NCBI RefSeq assembly: GCF_025822605.1
Contig: NZ_JACKTY010000012.1
Location: 124,001 to 188,000, forward strand
Direction: 5' to 3'
Origin: Mycolicibacterium komossense
GTDB lineage: Bacteria > Actinomycetota > Actinomycetes > Mycobacteriales > Mycobacteriaceae
Length of the DNA stretch: 64,000 nt
Shown here: positions 54,338 through 64,000 of the stretch, one piece after another
Layout of the letters: each line of letters begins with the position of its first letter
How positions within the stretch are numbered: the first letter of the stretch is position 1
Notes under the pieces: generated by a model
Told to the model about the DNA's origin: nothing
The model's database searches: none
Seen by the model: the letters and a program-made list of their open reading frames with translations, nothing else
Made by a program: the position numbers and the translations under genes

Positions 54338-54358
54338 TTTTGTGGAGATCCCACAAAA
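54338..54358. promoter_or_regulatory. Candidate MabR operator in the FAS-II promoter
   Basis: TTTTGTGG, 5 bases, CCACAAAA: two perfect 8-bp arms, 67 bases upstream of fabD and 42 bases after the mabR stop. MabR is reported to bind the fasII promoter; this repeat is the only strong palindrome in the gap. Confidence 0.65.
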
Positions 54359-54399
54359 CAGCACGTGATGGGACTTTCTCGATACCGTGCCGCGACCTG

Positions 54400-55686
54400 T
54401 TACATGGGATGCGTCACACTCTTAGGAATCCCGAGGTGGTCTGCGACCGACGCAGTGGAGGCATTTGACGTGCTGGAATGCTGCTCCTGATGGGCCAGAC
54501 GCCCGACCGTCGAAGCAACTCTAAGAACGTAGGCGTCCCGGGGCAGCGTGGGATCGCGACCAGTGAAATCTGTGATCCGCTTGAGGCGATATCGGACGGT
54601 ATTTGGATGAACGAACAACTTGCGCGCGCAGGCCTCGATCGCGCCACCCGAGTCGAGGTATGCGTCCAGGGTTTCGGTCAGTGCCGGGCCGGCATCGGCC
54701 AGCGGCCGCATCACATCGGTGTGCAGCGCGGCGATCGCGGCGGTATCGCCCATCAAGGCGCGCTCGGGAAGTAGTTCCCTGGCCAGAACCGGTCGCGGGG
54801 CGCCCGTCCAGCCCCCGACGGCGTTCATCGCCGCGATGGCCTCGGCGGCGCTGTGATAGGCCGCCGTGAGCATCGGCACCGTCGGCCCGATCACCACCGG
54901 CCCCTCGGAGTACGCCCCCAGTAGATCGCCCAGGAATCGGTCGGTGTGCGACAACGGGCCGGAGACGATCGCGATCAGCCAGGTGCCGTGGACATCGGTG
55001 AGGGCGGCGCGGCCGTGATTCGTGGCGACCTGGCGGATATCCTCGCTCGCCACCGCGGTGCGATTGACCGGCGGGGTGCCGACGATGACAGTGGCCGGTG
55101 AAGTGGTGTCCCAGTTCAACGCAGCGGCCCGGGACAGGAGTTCGGCACCGGCATCGCCGCGCACGACGGCATCGACGACGCTGGCCTCCATACGGCTGTC
55201 CCAGGCCCCACGCGCTTCGGCGGCGTCGGCGTAGCCCGAGGCCGCCGCGAAAGCCAGGTTTCGGCTGTAGCGCAGGATGCCGACCGTCAGCGCGATCTGC
55301 TGCTCGTCGGAGCGGGCCAGCATGGGCACGACTTCCTCGAAGAACTCCATCGCCACGCGCACCATGTCAACGGTCTGGGCCAGCGCGATGCGACGGGTCA
55401 GCTCCTGCGGGACGAGCGCGAACGCCTCCGCGGTGTAGCCGACATTGCTGCGCGGGTCACGCATCCATTCGGCGAAGTTGACCAACGCCGTCTGCACGAC
55501 CAGTTGCACGCTGGCTCGCTGCGATGCCTCGAGTTCGGCGAAGAACGGCAGCCGTTCCTGCATGACATGTACCGCTTCGGTCGACAACCGCCCCGAGTAT
55601 TGCTTGAGCCGACGGGTCAGCGACTCGGGGAGGTTCTCCAGCAGCGCCAACGGCGTCCGCGTCGGAGTGGGCTTGTTGTCACTCAC
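54400..55686 (-). CDS. mabR: FAS-II transcriptional regulator MabR (PucR-type HTH)
   Basis: 428 residues from GTG 55686. The C-terminal PucR helix-turn-helix is ETLDAYLDSGGAIEACARKL then FVHPNTVRYRLKRITDFTGR. The N-terminal 300 residues are a helical sensor region, with no membrane segment. Syntenic with Rv2242, described as a regulator of the FAS-II operon. TAGCTT ends six bases before the GTG, so the mRNA may be leaderless. Acyl-CoA responsiveness is known for the family and not visible here. Confidence 0.92.
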   Translation of the reverse strand: MSDNKPTPTRTPLALLENLPESLTRRLKQYSGRLSTEAVHVMQERLPFFAELEASQRASVQLVVQTALVNFAEWMRDPRSNVGYTAEAFALVPQELTRRIALAQTVDMVRVAMEFFEEVVPMLARSDEQQIALTVGILRYSRNLAFAAASGYADAAEARGAWDSRMEASVVDAVVRGDAGAELLSRAAALNWDTTSPATVIVGTPPVNRTAVASEDIRQVATNHGRAALTDVHGTWLIAIVSGPLSHTDRFLGDLLGAYSEGPVVIGPTVPMLTAAYHSAAEAIAAMNAVGGWTGAPRPVLARELLPERALMGDTAAIAALHTDVMRPLADAGPALTETLDAYLDSGGAIEACARKLFVHPNTVRYRLKRITDFTGRDPTLPRDAYVLRVASTVGRLAHQEQHSSTSNASTASVADHLGIPKSVTHPM

Positions 55687-55759
55687 TCCTAAAAGCTACG
55701 CCCGTTTTCTGGTCGTTCTCTCCAAACGCTGACCCGTCGGCGCTGCTGGACCCGATTTG

Positions 55760-58549
<2,790 letters not shown>

Positions 58550-58675
58550 CTTCCGCTCCTAGCTTGAGGTTCCAGGGGATTCCCCTGTCGGTGTCTATCG
58601 TGCCGCACTTCGTTCTCCGGCGGTGACCGGATCCGGATTGACCCGAAGTGCCGCAAGCGGTACCCGCGGTCACGG

Positions 58676-59278
58676 TTGGTGGCGGTAACGTCTGCGACTG
58701 TGCTGATCAGATGGCCGCGAGAGGTCTGGCGCGGGTCCCGGATCGGCGCTCTGATCGCCGGCGGCGCGGTGGCGGCGTTGATGGGGCTGCTGGGCTGCAC
58801 GACGGTCGTCGGCGGGTCCGCCGACGTCGACACCAACGCCGCGCCCGCCTACAAGGCCTCGGTGACGACGTCGATAGCGCAATCGGCGGCCAGCTCCAGC
58901 GCGAAGGAGACCGAGCGACAACTGTCGTCGACCACCGCTGCCGTACATACCGCCTGCGAGACGCTGAGTACCAGCAGCGCCGATGCCGTCGATGCGCTCA
59001 ACTCGTTCGTGGCCGCGATGAACTCCAGCGGTGACCCGACGCCGACCGAAGGCCCCGCCGGTGCGGCACTGAACAACAGCGCGGATCTGGTCGCGACCAG
59101 CGTCAACAGCACCTTGCCGCAGCCCATGCAGGATGCGTTCAACGCCTGGAGCGATGCCGCCCACGCCACGGCGACGGCGGTCCTGGGACACCTCCCGCCG
59201 GCTGATTTCAACGCCGCCGTGACCCGGTTGAACGACACCAGGGCCAACGCGTTGAATCTCTGCGATGCGGCCTACTGA
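58676..59278 (+). CDS. Putative lipoprotein (Rv2240c-like)
   Basis: 200 residues from TTG 58676; GTG 58700 (starting before the basic n-region) is a good alternative and TAACGT lies eight bases before it. Lipobox LLGC after a hydrophobic segment, then a helical Ser/Thr/Ala-rich domain with two further cysteines (HTACETL and LNLCDAA). No recognised function. Divergent from aceE. Confidence 0.8.
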   Translation: MVAVTSATVLIRWPREVWRGSRIGALIAGGAVAALMGLLGCTTVVGGSADVDTNAAPAYKASVTTSIAQSAASSSAKETERQLSSTTAAVHTACETLSTSSADAVDALNSFVAAMNSSGDPTPTEGPAGAALNNSADLVATSVNSTLPQPMQDAFNAWSDAAHATATAVLGHLPPADFNAAVTRLNDTRANALNLCDAAY

Positions 59279-59372
59279 ACGGTCAGTGTCGTGTTGCCGG
59301 TGACCTGCCGATGCGCTCTGTGCGACGATTAGGTCCATTACACACAGCGCAGATGTTGAAGGAGGTCCCACG

Positions 59373-59795
59373 TTGGTCGCGGCGGACGACGCCCCGCACT
59401 ACGCCCGCAAATTGGGCATCCAAAAAGAGCAGGTTGTTCAGGAACTCGGCTGGGACGAGGACACGGACGACGACATTCGTGCAGAGGTGGAAGATGCCTC
59501 CGGTGCAGAGTTGCTCGATGAAGATGCGGACGAGGTCATTGACGTCGTCCTGTTGTGGTGGCGTGAAGGGGACGGGGACCTGGTAGACGCCCTGATGGAT
59601 GCAATCGCGCCGCTTGCGGACGATGGCATCATCTGGGTACTGACACCGAAGACGGGCAAACCGGGGCACGTGATGCCCGCTGAGATCGCCGAGTCGGCGC
59701 CGACAGCGGGTTTGATGCAGACCTCGTCGGCCAACTTGGGCGACTGGAGTGCCAGTCGGCTGGTGCAGCCCAAATCGCAGGGCAAAACTCGCTGA
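59373..59795 (+). CDS. DUF3052 protein (Rv2239c-like)
   Basis: 140 residues from TTG 59373, with a strong GAAGGAGG seven bases upstream deciding the start. Opening HYARKLGIQKEQVVQELGW, an acidic middle and VLTPKTGKPGHVMPAEI are typical of the family, which is conserved in actinobacteria. The stop overlaps the ahpE start (TGATG). Function unknown; the pairing suggests peroxide stress. Confidence 0.88.
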   Translation: MVAADDAPHYARKLGIQKEQVVQELGWDEDTDDDIRAEVEDASGAELLDEDADEVIDVVLLWWREGDGDLVDALMDAIAPLADDGIIWVLTPKTGKPGHVMPAEIAESAPTAGLMQTSSANLGDWSASRLVQPKSQGKTR

Positions 59796-60316
59796 TGCTG
59801 GAAGTCGGCGCACCGGCGCCCGACTTCACGCTGAAGGACCAGAACGGGCGCCCGGTGTCGTTGAGCGGCTACTCGCTGCCTTCGGAAGGCGCGAAAAGCG
59901 TTCTGCTGGTGTTCTTTCCGCTGGCATTCACCGGGATTTGCCAGGGCGAGCTTGACCATGTCCAGGAGCACCTGGCCTCATTTCAGAACGACGAGACCGT
60001 GACCTTGGCGATCTCGGTCGGGCCGCCGCCGACGCACAAGGTGTGGGCCACGCAGAGCGGATTCTCTTTTCCGGTGCTCTCCGATTTCTGGCCCCACGGC
60101 GCCGTCGCGTCGGCGTACGGGGTGTTCAACTCCGCTACCGGTTTCCCCAACCGTGGGACTTTCCTGGTGGACCGGTCCGGAGTGATCCGGTTCGCCGAAT
60201 GCAAAGAGCCGGGCGAGGCCCGCGATCAGAGTCTGTGGACGGCCGCGCTGGCGGCTGTGGGGTCCGTACCGGGGCCTGGGCTTGGGTCGGGGTCGAGATT
60301 GCGCCCAGGGTCGTGA
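59795..60316 (+). CDS. ahpE: One-cysteine peroxiredoxin AhpE
   Basis: 173 residues. The peroxidatic Cys49 is in PLAFTGICQGELD, preceded by the thioredoxin-like APDFTLKDQNGRPVSL, and GPPPTHKVWATQSGFSFPVL matches M. tuberculosis AhpE. No resolving Cys in the usual place; Cys in FAECKEPGE is at another site. The C-terminus is about 20 residues longer than the 153-residue M. tuberculosis protein, ending in Gly/Pro/Ser. It reduces lipid peroxides and peroxynitrite. Confidence 0.93.
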   Translation: MLEVGAPAPDFTLKDQNGRPVSLSGYSLPSEGAKSVLLVFFPLAFTGICQGELDHVQEHLASFQNDETVTLAISVGPPPTHKVWATQSGFSFPVLSDFWPHGAVASAYGVFNSATGFPNRGTFLVDRSGVIRFAECKEPGEARDQSLWTAALAAVGSVPGPGLGSGSRLRPGS

Positions 60317-60356
60317 TTTCGGCCGTGCAGCAGCTCTGGTGTCAATCCCGACGATT

Positions 60357-60385
60357 TTGGGTTGGCCCCACCTCGCCGGTAACCT
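60357..60385 (+). promoter_or_regulatory. Probable tRNA-Val promoter
   Basis: TTGGGT (60357-60362) and TAACCT (60380-60385) with 17 bases between; transcription would begin a few bases before the tRNA at 60396. Confidence 0.5.
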
Positions 60386-60395
60386 GCTCCGGCAC

Positions 60396-60470
60396 GGGCG
60401 TGTAGCTCAGTGGTAGAGCTCTGGTTTTACACACCAGCGGTCGGGGGTTCGAAACCCTCCGCGCCCACCA
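60396..60470 (+). tRNA. tRNA-Val (anticodon TAC)
   Basis: The seven-base acceptor stem GGGCGTG pairs with CGCGCCC (one G-U). D-arm TAGCTCAGTGGTAGAGC, anticodon stem CTGGT/ACCAG with loop TTTACAC giving anticodon TAC, a T-arm with GGTTCGAAACC, and an encoded CCA end are all present. It lies next to ahpE. Confidence 0.95.
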
Positions 60471-60475
60471 TCAAA

Positions 60476-60498
60476 ACCGCAGGTCAGAGGCCTGCGGT
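60476..60498 (+). terminator. Hairpin after the tRNA
   Basis: ACCGCAGG (60476-60483) pairs with CCTGCGGT (60491-60498) over a seven-base loop, followed by CAAAATTT. Position and shape fit termination of the tRNA transcript. Confidence 0.6.
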
Positions 60499-60665
60499 CA
60501 AAATTTCCGGGCGGTTGTCGAGACCCCCGTTGTGCCAAGAGATTCGAACTCGCGATCCACGGGGTGCCAGCACTGATCCGACACTGCACGAGTCGGCATT
60601 CATTGCTCTTTTACCTCGACCCCGGGTGAGATGCCGCCGCGGTGGGGCGGAGCGGCAGCCCGTGT

Positions 60666-61472
60666 TCAACCGCCGGTGAAAACCGGCCTCTGCTTCGAGA
60701 GAAATGCCGCGACGGCTGCAGTGTGATCCTTGGATGCGCCGGCACGCGTCTGTGCTGCGGCCTCCTCGGTGAGTGTTTCTTCGAGGGTGCGCGGGTATGA
60801 GGTTGCGAGAAGTCGCTTGGTTTCGGCGTAGGCCCGAGTCGGCCCGGCAGCGAGTCGGCTGGCCAGCGCGCTTGCTTCTTCGACGGCGTTGCCTGGTTCG
60901 ACGAGACGGCTGACCAAACCCATGCGGTCCGCCTGCTCACCGGTGAAGGGTTCGGCGAGCAGGATCAGCTCTTTGGCTCGCGCCTCGCCCAGTGCGCGGG
61001 GGAGCGAGTGCGCCAGGCCCGAGTCGCAGGTGAGGCCGATAGAGCTGAAGGCGGTGGACAGGTTGGCGTTGCGCGCGACGACTCGTAGGTCGCAGGCCAG
61101 GGCGAATCCCAGGCCGGCTCCTACGCAGACGCCTTCGATGGCTGCGATGACCGGCTTTGGCATCTGTGCCAGTGCGAGCACGATCGGTGAGTAGTGCTCT
61201 TCTACGGTGTCGAAGGCGTGGCCAGGTCGGTCGGCCAGCAGTGTCGCATGTTCGGCGAGATCTTGGCCTGCGCAGAACTGCCCGCCTGCGCCTGTGAGGA
61301 CGACTGCTCGCACTGTGCAGTCACCGGCGAGGCGGCCGAGTTCGTCGCGAAGCGCGGTCTTGACGTTGTCGTTGAGGGCGTTCCGTCGTTGGGGCCGATT
61401 GATCGTGACGGTGGCCACCGAGTCTTGCTGGGTGGTCACCACTGGTGCGTCGTCGTTGTTCAGGTATGTCAT
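60666..61472 (-). CDS. paaG: Enoyl-CoA hydratase/isomerase (PaaG-like)
   Basis: 268 residues. Crotonase fold with oxyanion-hole segments FCAGQDLAEH and EGVCVGAGLGFALACDLRV. The AGQDL spacing, SIGLTCDSGLAHSLPR and the operon place it with PaaG, which isomerises the epoxide of phenylacetyl-CoA to an oxepin. It overlaps paaI by 4 bases and is the last gene of the run. PaaG versus PaaB-type naming is tentative. Confidence 0.82.
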   Translation of the reverse strand: MTYLNNDDAPVVTTQQDSVATVTINRPQRRNALNDNVKTALRDELGRLAGDCTVRAVVLTGAGGQFCAGQDLAEHATLLADRPGHAFDTVEEHYSPIVLALAQMPKPVIAAIEGVCVGAGLGFALACDLRVVARNANLSTAFSSIGLTCDSGLAHSLPRALGEARAKELILLAEPFTGEQADRMGLVSRLVEPGNAVEEASALASRLAAGPTRAYAETKRLLATSYPRTLEETLTEEAAAQTRAGASKDHTAAVAAFLSKQRPVFTGG

Positions 61473-61906
61473 CTCTGCTCCTGGATGATGGGGCGGTGAA
61501 GTGATCGGCTGCGCCCCCGGAACTCGGCGATCACGGTGTCGGTGTTTCGCACGGTCACGTCGTACACGCCGGAGCGGCCTCGCAGCGCGATCTGTCGGGC
61601 TTCGGCGACAAGAGTGTCGCCGAGCCGGCCCGACTCGAGGAAGGTGATGTCGAATCCTGCTGCTACGGTAACGATTCCGTGGCTATTGCAGGCCAAGGCG
61701 AACGCGCTGTCTGCCAGACTGGCGATCAGGCCACCGTGGCAGAGGTCCCAACCGTTGACCATATCGTCGCGAATCCTCATCGACACCTGGGCGGAGCCGG
61801 GGGCCACTTTGTCGATGACCATGCCCAGTGCCTTGCTGGCGTGGTCTTTGGACCACATGATCTCGGCGCTGCGCGAAGCGAGCTCCTGGGCATTAGGAGT
61901 CACCAT
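61469..61906 (-). CDS. paaI: PaaI-type hotdog thioesterase
   Basis: 145 residues. Hotdog fold: the catalytic HGGLIASLADSAFALACNSH has the His-Gly-Gly and Asp of the PaaI group. It removes CoA from hydroxyphenylacetyl-CoA to relieve dead-end intermediates. ATG 61906 lies 7 bases inside the end of paaH. Confidence 0.87.
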   Translation of the reverse strand: MVTPNAQELASRSAEIMWSKDHASKALGMVIDKVAPGSAQVSMRIRDDMVNGWDLCHGGLIASLADSAFALACNSHGIVTVAAGFDITFLESGRLGDTLVAEARQIALRGRSGVYDVTVRNTDTVIAEFRGRSRSLHRPIIQEQR

Positions 61907-62727
61907 GCGTAGAAACCTTGTCCGGTCTTGCGCCCGAGATGGCCGGCGGAAACTTTGTCGCGCAACACCTTCGGGGGTGTGAAGCGGGGACCGAGTTCGT
62001 CGGTCAGATGTTCGGCGATCGCGAGACGTACGTCGAGGCCGACGATGTCGGTCGTCTTGAGAGGTCCGACGGGGTGGCGGTAGCCCAGCGTCATTGCGGT
62101 ATCGATGTCTTCTGCCGAGGCGACCCCTTCGTCGAGCATCCGCATGGCTTCCAGAGCGATGGCCACACCAAGCCGGCTACTGGCGAAGCCAGGGGAATCG
62201 GTCACCGTGATGGCCGTCTTGCCCAATCCGGCCACCCAGCGCTGGGCTTGCTCGACGAGTTCGGGTGTCGTCCGGCTGCCGACCACGACTTCGACCAGAT
62301 CGCTGACGGGGACCGGGTTGAAGAAGTGCAGTCCGATGACCCGGCCGGGATGCGGAAGGTGTTCGGCGATCCGGTCGATGGACAGGGAACTGGTGTTGGA
62401 GCCTATCGCCGCGTGTGGGGCGACATCGGCGATCACGGTGAGGATTCGGCGTTTGAGATCGACCAGCTCTGGCACTGCTTCGATGACCAGTTCTGTGTCG
62501 GCCAGTGCCGCCGGATCGGTGTCGACGATGATATCGCCAGTGGCGTTGACACCCTTTTCGGCGGCTTTGGCCAGGCTCTTTTCGACGCGTTCGCGGGCCG
62601 CCTCCGCGGTGCGGTCGTCGCCCTCGATGACGGTGACCTGTGCTCCGACGACAGCGAATGCGTGCGCGATACCGGCGCCCATGCGGCCCCCGCCGTAAAC
62701 GCCGACCTTAGAGGGTATTTCGGTCAC
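61900..62727 (-). CDS. paaH: 3-hydroxyacyl-CoA dehydrogenase (PaaH-like)
   Basis: 275 residues from GTG 62727, overlapping the paaF stop by 4 bases. NAD fold VGVYGGGRMGAGIAHAFA, the conserved SNTSSLSI and GLHFFNPVPVSDLVEVV with its His, then DSPGFASSR. It oxidises 3-hydroxyadipyl-CoA or similar. Short single-domain type. Confidence 0.87.
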   Translation of the reverse strand: MTEIPSKVGVYGGGRMGAGIAHAFAVVGAQVTVIEGDDRTAEAARERVEKSLAKAAEKGVNATGDIIVDTDPAALADTELVIEAVPELVDLKRRILTVIADVAPHAAIGSNTSSLSIDRIAEHLPHPGRVIGLHFFNPVPVSDLVEVVVGSRTTPELVEQAQRWVAGLGKTAITVTDSPGFASSRLGVAIALEAMRMLDEGVASAEDIDTAMTLGYRHPVGPLKTTDIVGLDVRLAIAEHLTDELGPRFTPPKVLRDKVSAGHLGRKTGQGFYAW

Positions 62728-63470
62728 TTTCTCTCCTTGCGTCGTTCGAGGAACGAGGTCATTCGGTCGTGTTTGTCCGAGGTTTCGAAGAGGACGGCCT
62801 GGGCGACGTTGTCGATGAGGGGATGGGCTGCGCGGGGTGCGTGGAAAACTGACTTCGTGAGCCGTACCGCCAGTGGCGCCTGACCTGTGATCCGGTCAGC
62901 AAGTCGGTGTCCGGCGGCTTCGAGGTCGGCGGCGGGTACCACCTCGTTCAGCAGTCGCGCCGCGTGCGCCTCGGTTGCGGTCAGGGTCCTGCCGGCAAGG
63001 AGAATCTCTTTGGCCAGTGGTTCGCCGACAAGCTCGCTGAGCCGCCACGCGGCGCCGGCGGCGGCCAGAATGCCGAGCCCGGGCTCGGGGTTGCCGATCT
63101 TGACCATTGGTGTGCCGATACGGAAATCACAGGCGTAGGCCAGTTCTGCGCCGCCGCCGAGGGCGTACCCGTCGAGCAGTGCGACGACCGGCATCGGCAG
63201 GCGGTGGATCCGGTCGAAGATGGCGGAGTTGATGCCGGCCAGAGCATCGTCGCGGCGTCGTTCACGCAGTTGGCCGATATCGGCGCCGGCGGCGAAGGTA
63301 CCGCCGGAACCGATGAGCAGCGCTACTCGTGGAGACCGTTCGAGTTGTGCACATGCGTCGTGGAGCGCAGACACCAGGGCTTGGTCGATGGCGTTGCGCA
63401 CTTCAGGACGGTTGAGTCGCAACACCACCCGGTCATCGAATTCTTCCACCAGAAGGGGCATTTCGCTCAT
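62724..63470 (-). CDS. paaF: Enoyl-CoA hydratase (PaaF-like)
   Basis: 248 residues from ATG 63470, which overlaps the thiolase stop by 4 bases; a longer frame is rejected. Crotonase segments [14 protein letters not shown] and [19 protein letters not shown] carry the oxyanion hole and a catalytic Glu region. It hydrates 2,3-dehydroadipyl-CoA in the pathway. Confidence 0.85.
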   Translation of the reverse strand: MSEMPLLVEEFDDRVVLRLNRPEVRNAIDQALVSALHDACAQLERSPRVALLIGSGGTFAAGADIGQLRERRRDDALAGINSAIFDRIHRLPMPVVALLDGYALGGGAELAYACDFRIGTPMVKIGNPEPGLGILAAAGAAWRLSELVGEPLAKEILLAGRTLTATEAHAARLLNEVVPAADLEAAGHRLADRITGQAPLAVRLTKSVFHAPRAAHPLIDNVAQAVLFETSDKHDRMTSFLERRKERK

Positions 63471-64000
63471 GGCCGCTCCAGTAGCAGCGCAGATCCTTGC
63501 CCGACGCCGACACACATGGTGGCCAGTCCGCGACGACCACCAGCGCGCTCGAGTCGGTTCAGCAACGTCACTGTGATGCGAGTGCCTGAGCATCCCAGCG
63601 GATGACCCATGGCGATCGCGCCACCGTCGCTGTTGACGAGTTCGCTGTCGAGGCCGAGGTCGCCGATGCACGCCAACGCCTGCGCAGCGAATGCTTCATT
63701 CAACTCCACGGCATCGAGATCATCGACGGTCCAGCCGGTTCGGGCGAGCACCTTGTGCGTGGCCGGAACCGGACCGATGCCCATGACGTCGGGGGCGACA
63801 CCTGCGTTGGCTGCCCCGACAACCCGGGCGCGTGGCGTCAACCCGTGCCGTGCCGCATAGCTCTCGCTGACCAGGATCACCGCTGCGGCACCGTCGTTGA
63901 GCGCACTCGAGTTACCGGCGGTGATCTTTCCACCCGGCCCGTGGATCGGTTTGAGACCCGCCAACCTCTCCAATGTGGTGTCCGGCCGTGGACCTTCGTC
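63467..64000 (-). CDS. Thiolase, 5' part beyond the right edge
   Basis: The C-terminal half of an acetyl-CoA acyltransferase, open to base 64000. Conserved [10 protein letters not shown], the His in [16 protein letters not shown] and the final Cys in TMCVGVGQG are present. Position at the head of the operon suggests a PaaJ/PcaF-type 3-oxoadipyl-CoA thiolase that releases succinyl-CoA and acetyl-CoA. The N-terminal nucleophile Cys lies outside the window. Confidence 0.88.
   Translation of the reverse strand, partial: DEGPRPDTTLERLAGLKPIHGPGGKITAGNSSALNDGAAAVILVSESYAARHGLTPRARVVGAANAGVAPDVMGIGPVPATHKVLARTGWTVDDLDAVELNEAFAAQALACIGDLGLDSELVNSDGGAIAMGHPLGCSGTRITVTLLNRLERAGGRRGLATMCVGVGQGSALLLERP

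Overview
The window reads as a high-GC actinomycete of the family Mycobacteriaceae, most likely a fast-growing Mycolicibacterium-type species. The strongest evidence is the mycolic-acid FAS-II operon fabD-acpM-kasA-kasB-accD6 preceded by mabR and aceE (58549 down to 49010, minus strand). Around it the gene order, as I remember it, matches M. tuberculosis Rv2238c-Rv2260: ahpE, a DUF3052 gene, a lipoprotein, aceE, mabR, the FAS-II genes, glpD, a TetR gene, an alkyl-DHAP-synthase-like flavoprotein, a diacylglycerol-kinase-like gene, DUF3145, a serine hydrolase, mscR and an MBL-fold hydrolase. Mycothiol-dependent MscR, the long isocitrate lyase ICL2, DUF4185 and DUF3145 fit the same assignment.

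Layout. 1-4392: a truncated secreted protein, then a patchy lower-GC stretch with two unrecognised genes (1548-4078) lying between the remains of a PknB-type kinase gene and of an AdhD-type alcohol dehydrogenase gene. 4393-8091: serine hydrolase, MFS exporter, GAF-GGDEF diguanylate cyclase. 8114-12904: a TetR gene divergent from a type III PKS / ICMT-like methyltransferase / flavin hydroxylase cluster (phenolic-lipid type), then an MscS channel. 12939-19577: Pif1-like helicase with BRCT domain, VTT membrane protein, ICL2, orphan sensor kinase. 19756-24920: two paralogous glycogen phosphorylase genes convergent on a 21-bp hairpin. 25000-30559: DUF4185 secreted protein, small secreted proteins, noncanonical MTHFR and two genes sharing an unnamed domain. 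30677-33711: a decaying stretch with a collapsed alcohol dehydrogenase, an SDR / Cys-every-third-residue protein / SRPBCC run and an in-frame fusion of a peptide-ABC binding protein to a transporter ATPase. 33901-42643: oxidoreductase, membrane-anchored Hsp70-like protein, DJ-1/GlxA pair, SABATH-type methyltransferase, LapA-like and SHOCT proteins, MBL hydrolase and MscR. 42745-60316: the conserved block described above. 60396-60470: tRNA-Val(TAC). 60666-64000: tightly overlapping phenylacetate-type beta-oxidation operon, cut by the right edge.

Functionally the window joins central carbon supply (AceE acetyl-CoA, ICL2 glyoxylate shunt, glycogen phosphorolysis, GlpD) to lipid synthesis (malonyl-CoA by AccD6, mycolate elongation by KasA/KasB, phenolic lipids by the PKS cluster, glycerolipid genes) and thiol/peroxide defence (MscR, AhpE). 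The least-explained parts are the 465-4392 island, the 11-cysteine protein at 31609, the paired genes at 29520/29990 and the PKS cluster with its promoter/operator. All names rest on reading the translated sequence; no database search was run.
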